Part shown: piece after piece, positions 60,216 through 64,000 of the stretch
Position numbering within the stretch: position 1 is the stretch's first letter
Layout: every line of letters starts with the position of its first letter
NCBI RefSeq assembly: GCF_025466085.1
Contig: NZ_JANLOD010000069.1
Location: forward strand, 155,156-219,155
Direction of reading: 5' to 3'
DNA length: 64,000 bases
Source: Pseudomonas sp. 14P_8.1_Bac3
GTDB taxonomy: Bacteria > Pseudomonadota > Gammaproteobacteria > Pseudomonadales > Pseudomonadaceae
Translations under genes and position numbers: made by a program
The notes under the pieces: model-generated
What the model saw: only the letters and a program-made list of their open reading frames with translations
What the model was told of the DNA's origin: nothing
Databases searched by the model: none

Positions 60216-61115
60216 TTATCCTTCCAGGCTGTAGCTTTGTGCCTGGCTTACCAGCCAATCACGAAACGCCTTCAATGACGCCGATTCGACCTTTCGCTCT
60301 GGAATCATCAGGTAATACGCCTTGATACTGGACAGCGCCTGAGGGTTGGCAATCATCAGGCGTTTCTCCGCCAGTTCGCGCTGGATCAGGAACGGCGGGA
60401 TCAAGGCTATCCCCATGTCGTGCATGGCCGCCTGGGCCAGCATGGAGAATAGCTCGTAGCGCGGTCCTGTCATGTCGCGCGGGACACTAACGTGTTGCGA
60501 GTTGAACCATTGGCGCCAGGCGTAGGGGCGTGTGGTCTGTTGCAGCAGGGGTAACTCGGCGATTTCAGTGGGTGTGAAGTGGGCCTTTTTACCCAGCAGG
60601 TTGGGGCTGCACACGGGCATCGGATTTTCGCCCATCAACCTGTGGGATTCGGTACCTGACCAGTCCGCGTCGCCGAAGTAAATCGCTGCATCGAAGTCGG
60701 TGTCGGCAAAAAGGAAAGGTCGGGTGCGGTTGGTGAGGTTGACCGTCACTTCCGGATGTTTTTGCTGGAAATCCTTGAGTCTTGGTAGCAGCCACTGTGT
60801 GCCGAAGGTGGGTACGACCGCCAGTTCGATGACGTTGGCGCCTTGCTGGCCCATGACCGATAGGGTGTCACGCTCGACGGCGTCGAGTTGGGTGGCGACC
60901 CTGCGGCTGTAGGAAAGTCCCGCTTCCGTGAGTTTGACCCCGCGTCGGGAGCGTCGGAACAGTTCTACGCCAAGGAACTCCTCAAGGCTGGCGATCTGTC
61001 GGCAAATCGCGCCCTGAGTGAGCGAAAGCTCCTGAGCCGCCTTGGTGAAGCTCTCGTGGCGTGCGGCCGCTTCAAAGCTGATCAGGGCTGTGGTGCTGGG
61101 AATCTTTCTGCGCAT
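60216..61115 (-). CDS. gcdR: GcdR, LysR-type regulator of glutarate catabolism
   Basis: The 299-residue LysR regulator has a GcvA-like helix-turn-helix (TALISFEAAARHESFTKAAQ, LSLTQGAICRQIASLEEFLG) and a ligand domain with FGTQWLLPRL. The ATG at 61115 (MRRKIPSTTAL) fits the family. It is divergent from gcdH with 157 bases between. In Pseudomonas GcdR activates gcdH in response to glutarate. Confidence 0.9.
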   Translation of the reverse strand: MRRKIPSTTALISFEAAARHESFTKAAQELSLTQGAICRQIASLEEFLGVELFRRSRRGVKLTEAGLSYSRRVATQLDAVERDTLSVMGQQGANVIELAVVPTFGTQWLLPRLKDFQQKHPEVTVNLTNRTRPFLFADTDFDAAIYFGDADWSGTESHRLMGENPMPVCSPNLLGKKAHFTPTEIAELPLLQQTTRPYAWRQWFNSQHVSVPRDMTGPRYELFSMLAQAAMHDMGIALIPPFLIQRELAEKRLMIANPQALSSIKAYYLMIPERKVESASLKAFRDWLVSQAQSYSLEG

Positions 61116-61272
61116 GTACGTCAACCTCACTAATACATCGCACAAAAGCTACTTCGCGACGTTTCGGAGTGAGAAATTAGCACAACAGTATGCAAAATCC
61201 TCGTTTGCCGTGACGCCGAACCCAGCCTAGGATCACTCCACGTTATTTGACCCGATTCGAGAGGACACACTC

Positions 61273-62454
61273 ATGGGCGGCAAAGCTAGCTTCAACTGGA
61301 TCGATCCCCTGCTGCTGGATCAACAGCTCACTGAAGAAGAGCGCATGATCCGCGACACTGCCGAGCAGTTTGCCCAGCAGAAGCTCGCGCCGCGCGTCCT
61401 TGAGGCTTTCCGTCATGAAAAGACCGATCCGGCCATCTTCCGCGAGATGGGCGAAGTGGGTCTGTTGGGCGCCACGATCCCTGAGCAGTACGGCGGCAGT
61501 GGCTTGAACTACGTCAGCTACGGTCTGATCGCTCGTGAAGTCGAACGCGTCGACTCCGGTTATCGTTCGATGATGAGCGTGCAGTCCTCGCTGGTGATGG
61601 TGCCAATCAATGAATTCGGTACTGAAGCCCAAAAGCAGAAGTACCTGCCGAAACTGGCGACCGGTGAATGGATCGGTTGCTTCGGTCTGACCGAGCCGAA
61701 CCACGGTTCCGACCCGGGCGCGATGATTACTCGGGCACGTAAAGTGGAAGGCGGCTACAGCCTGACGGGTAGCAAGATGTGGATCACCAATAGCCCGATC
61801 GCCGATGTGTTCGTGGTCTGGGGCAAAGACGATGCCGGCGACATCCGTGGCTTCGTGCTGGAGAAAGGCTGGAAAGGCCTGAGCGCTCCCGCGATCCACG
61901 GCAAGGTCGGGCTGCGTGCGTCTATCACCGGTGAGATCGTCATGGACAACGTGTTTGTGCCGGAAGAGAACATCTTCCCTGACGTCCGGGGTTTGAAAGG
62001 CCCGTTTACTTGCCTCAACTCCGCACGCTACGGCATTTCCTGGGGCGCTTTGGGCGCTGCCGAGTTCTGCTGGCACACCGCTCGCCAGTACACCCTGGAC
62101 CGTCAGCAGTTCGGCCGCCCATTGGCCGCTACCCAGCTGATCCAGAAGAAGCTGGCGGACATGCAGACTGAAATCACCATGGCGTTGCAAGGCTGTTTGC
62201 GTCTGGGCCGTATGAAAGATGAAGGGACGGCGGCCGTCGAGATCACTTCAATGATGAAACGCAACTCCTGTGGCAAGTCCCTGGACATTGCTCGCATGGC
62301 TCGCGACATGCTGGGCGGCAATGGCATCTCCGATGAATTCGGCGTGGCGCGGCACCTGGTCAACCTGGAAGTGGTGAATACCTATGAAGGTACGCACGAC
62401 GTGCACGCGCTAATCCTCGGCCGCGCACAGACCGGCATCCAGGCGTTCTACTAA
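61273..62454 (+). CDS. gcdH: Glutaryl-CoA dehydrogenase
   Basis: The 393-residue acyl-CoA dehydrogenase has the FAD/substrate signatures CFGLTEPNHGSDPGAM and KMWITNSPIADVFVVW, and the C-terminal catalytic glutamate in NTYEGTHDVHALILG. It oxidises and decarboxylates glutaryl-CoA to crotonyl-CoA in lysine and glutarate breakdown. It is followed after 13 bases by a CoA transferase. Confidence 0.97.
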   Translation: MGGKASFNWIDPLLLDQQLTEEERMIRDTAEQFAQQKLAPRVLEAFRHEKTDPAIFREMGEVGLLGATIPEQYGGSGLNYVSYGLIAREVERVDSGYRSMMSVQSSLVMVPINEFGTEAQKQKYLPKLATGEWIGCFGLTEPNHGSDPGAMITRARKVEGGYSLTGSKMWITNSPIADVFVVWGKDDAGDIRGFVLEKGWKGLSAPAIHGKVGLRASITGEIVMDNVFVPEENIFPDVRGLKGPFTCLNSARYGISWGALGAAEFCWHTARQYTLDRQQFGRPLAATQLIQKKLADMQTEITMALQGCLRLGRMKDEGTAAVEITSMMKRNSCGKSLDIARMARDMLGGNGISDEFGVARHLVNLEVVNTYEGTHDVHALILGRAQTGIQAFY

Positions 62455-62467
62455 TAGGAGAACGGCC

Positions 62468-63688
62468 ATGGGCGCGCTTTCGCATCTACGGGTACTGGAT
62501 TTATCGCGGGTGCTGGCCGGACCCTGGTCTGGGCAGATACTGGCGGACCTTGGCGCTGAGGTGATCAAGGTCGAGCGTCCGGGCAATGGCGATGACACGC
62601 GCGCCTGGGGGCCTCCTTTTCTCAAGGACGCCTATGGCGAGAACACCAGCGAGGCCGCCTATTACTTGTCGGCCAATCGCAACAAGCAATCGGTGACCAT
62701 CGACTTCACGCGGCCAGAGGGGCAGGAGCTGGTGCGTGAGCTGGCATCCAAGTCAGACATCCTGATCGAAAACTTCAAGGTGGGTGGCCTGGCGGCTTAT
62801 GGGCTGGACTATGAGTCGCTCAGGACGCTGAATCCGAATTTGATCTATTGCTCGATCACGGGGTTTGGTCAGACGGGTCCCTACGCCAAGCGCGCGGGTT
62901 ATGACTTCATGATTCAGGGTTTGGGTGGCCTGATGAGTCTGACGGGGCGGCCTGAGGGTGATGAGGGCGCGGGGCCGGTAAAAGTCGGCGTCGCGCTGAC
63001 GGACATTCTGACCGGGCTCTATTCGACCGTGGCGATCCTCGCAGCGCTCGCGCATCGGGACCATGAAGGTGGCGGTCAGCATATCGATATGGCGTTGCTG
63101 GATGTTCAGGTGGCTTGTCTGGCTAATCAGGCGATGAACTACTTGACGACGGGCAATGCACCGAAGCGTCTGGGTAACGCGCATCCGAACATCGTGCCTT
63201 ATCAGGATTTTCCTACGGCAGATGGTGATTTCATCCTTACCGTGGGTAACGACGGGCAATTTCGCAAATTCGCAGAAGTGGCGGGGCAGCCTCAGTGGGC
63301 GGATGACCCGCGCTTTGCCGCCAACACGCTGCGCGTGGCGAACCGGGCAGTGCTGATTCCACTGATCCGCCAGGCTACGGTGTTCAAGACCACGGCTGAA
63401 TGGGTGGCGCAGTTGGAGCAGGCGGGGGTGCCGTGTGGCCCGATCAATGATCTGGCGCAGGTGTTTGCCGACCCCCAGGTGAAGGCGCGTGGGCTGGCGA
63501 TCGAGCTGCCTCATGTGCTGGCGGGGATGGTGCCGCAGGTGGCAAGTCCAATTCGTCTGTCCGAGACGCCTGTGGAGTATCGCAATGCGCCTCCTCTATT
63601 GGGCGAGCACACACATGAGGTGCTGCAGAGGGTGTTGGGCCTGGATGCTGATGCAGTGGCTGCGTTTAAAGAGGCGGGGGTCCTTTGA
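62468..63688 (+). CDS. CaiB/BaiF family CoA transferase (glutarate-linked)
   Basis: The 406-residue class III CoA transferase has LRVLDLSRVLAGPWSGQILADLGAE (split in two segments), VKVERPGNGDDTR, and the catalytic Asp in HIDMALLDVQVA. With gcdH it forms a two-gene operon. It probably activates glutarate with CoA from succinyl-CoA. GGAG precedes the ATG. Confidence 0.93.
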   Translation: MGALSHLRVLDLSRVLAGPWSGQILADLGAEVIKVERPGNGDDTRAWGPPFLKDAYGENTSEAAYYLSANRNKQSVTIDFTRPEGQELVRELASKSDILIENFKVGGLAAYGLDYESLRTLNPNLIYCSITGFGQTGPYAKRAGYDFMIQGLGGLMSLTGRPEGDEGAGPVKVGVALTDILTGLYSTVAILAALAHRDHEGGGQHIDMALLDVQVACLANQAMNYLTTGNAPKRLGNAHPNIVPYQDFPTADGDFILTVGNDGQFRKFAEVAGQPQWADDPRFAANTLRVANRAVLIPLIRQATVFKTTAEWVAQLEQAGVPCGPINDLAQVFADPQVKARGLAIELPHVLAGMVPQVASPIRLSETPVEYRNAPPLLGEHTHEVLQRVLGLDADAVAAFKEAGVL

Positions 63689-63767
63689 GGCAGCCTTCTA
63701 TATAGAAGGAGACGCTGTGCTTTTTTCTGCTTTCTGCAAGTTATTGATAGAAAAGCCAAATTAGGGG

Positions 63768-63795
63768 TTGACGGCAGATTCTGGAGGTCTATAAT
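63768..63795 (+). promoter_or_regulatory. Sigma-70 promoter P1
   Basis: TTGACG (63768-63773) and TATAAT (63790-63795) are 16 bases apart. The -10 is a perfect consensus. Confidence 0.85.
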
Positions 63796-63970
63796 TCGCC
63801 CCACTTCCAGCGCAGTCGAAACGGAAAACTCCTTGGTAAACAACGAGTTACGCAGGTTTCGATAGCGAGGTGCTTCAGGTCATCGAAGCCTGGAAGGAGT
63901 TGGTAAGGTGGTGTGTTTTTACCTTATTAACGATTCGATCTTCTCGGTCGACAGCGGTGAAAAAGAGGTG

Positions 63971-63998
63971 TTGACAACAGCGAGTAGCGCTGTAGAAT
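63971..63998 (+). promoter_or_regulatory. Sigma-70 promoter P2
   Basis: TTGACA (63971-63976) and TAGAAT (63993-63998) are 16 bases apart, at the right edge of the window. Confidence 0.8.
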
Positions 63999-64000
63999 TT

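Larger units (their letters stand above)
63689..64000 (+). promoter_or_regulatory. Leader region of a probable rRNA operon
   Basis: The last 312 bases have no gene and carry two strong sigma-70 promoters in the same direction, one near each end. Multiple promoters and a long non-coding leader are typical of rrn operons. No 16S sequence is in the window, so a tRNA operon is an alternative. Confidence 0.55.

Noticed and set aside
1..64000. CRISPR arrays, defence islands, toxin-antitoxin pairs, prophage or integrative elements
   Set aside because: I looked for regular short repeats, integrases, transposases, nuclease-helicase clusters and small paired genes. None is supported; the window is core chromosome.

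Overview
The window is a high-GC, densely coded bacterial chromosome segment with the gene content, gene order and codon use of a Pseudomonas of the P. fluorescens group. Evidence for this is the algB-kinB / ampDh2 / dsbA / cytochrome c4 / engB / polA / thrB / znuA-zur-znuCB / metNIQ order, the caa3 cytochrome oxidase cluster, trpI-trpBA and gcdR-gcdH, together with Pseudomonas-type REP palindromes. The segment is almost entirely vertically inherited core chromosome. I see no insertion sequence, prophage, integron, CRISPR array or tRNA gene.

Layout. 1-7.8 kb: end of the alginate regulator algB, its kinase kinB, a membrane EAL phosphodiesterase, the lipoprotein amidase ampDh2, a soluble diguanylate cyclase and an endonuclease-like protein. 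7.8-13.5 kb: dsbA, cytochromes c4 and c5, engB, a Spot 42/ErsA-type sRNA with an AlgU-like promoter, and polA, whose exonuclease motif I is altered. 13.5-24 kb: a DUF2782 protein, thrB, the Zur-regulated zinc importer, a lipoprotein, katE and the methionine importer metNIQ. 24-32.5 kb: the caa3 oxidase (coxBA, ctaG, coxC) with its assembly and haem A genes (SURF1, ctaA, cyoE, SCO). 32.8-36 kb: a hypothetical protein, a SulP transporter and a beta-carbonic anhydrase. 36-47.6 kb: an SOS-box-controlled radical SAM gene, an orphan calcium-loop protein in an AT-rich gap, a TpbA-like phosphatase, prlC, gamma-carbonic anhydrase, small lipoproteins, osmC, two DUF1161 proteins, dodecin and DUF883. 47.5-51.2 kb: trpI-trpBA and a CigR/RcnB-like protein. 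51.3-54.3 kb: a DUF4105 protein with three tandem DUF2388 genes, one frameshifted. 54.7-64 kb: DUF1127, a CoA transferase, the three-subunit transhydrogenase, gcdR, gcdH and its CoA transferase, then two strong promoters that probably begin an rRNA operon.

Shared themes. Several genes bear on envelope and c-di-GMP control: AlgB/KinB, an AlgU-like promoter on the sRNA, an EAL protein with periplasmic cysteines close to dsbA, a GGDEF protein, and a TpbA-like periplasmic phosphatase. Respiration and redox form a second theme: caa3 oxidase, c4/c5 cytochromes, transhydrogenase, KatE and OsmC.

I did not find a self-evident new defence or mobile system. The most unusual signals are the PolA exonuclease-motif substitutions, the DUF4105/DUF2388 cassette with a decaying member, the orphan EF-hand-loop protein, and ACTGGTC-type half-sites flanking the DUF1127 gene.
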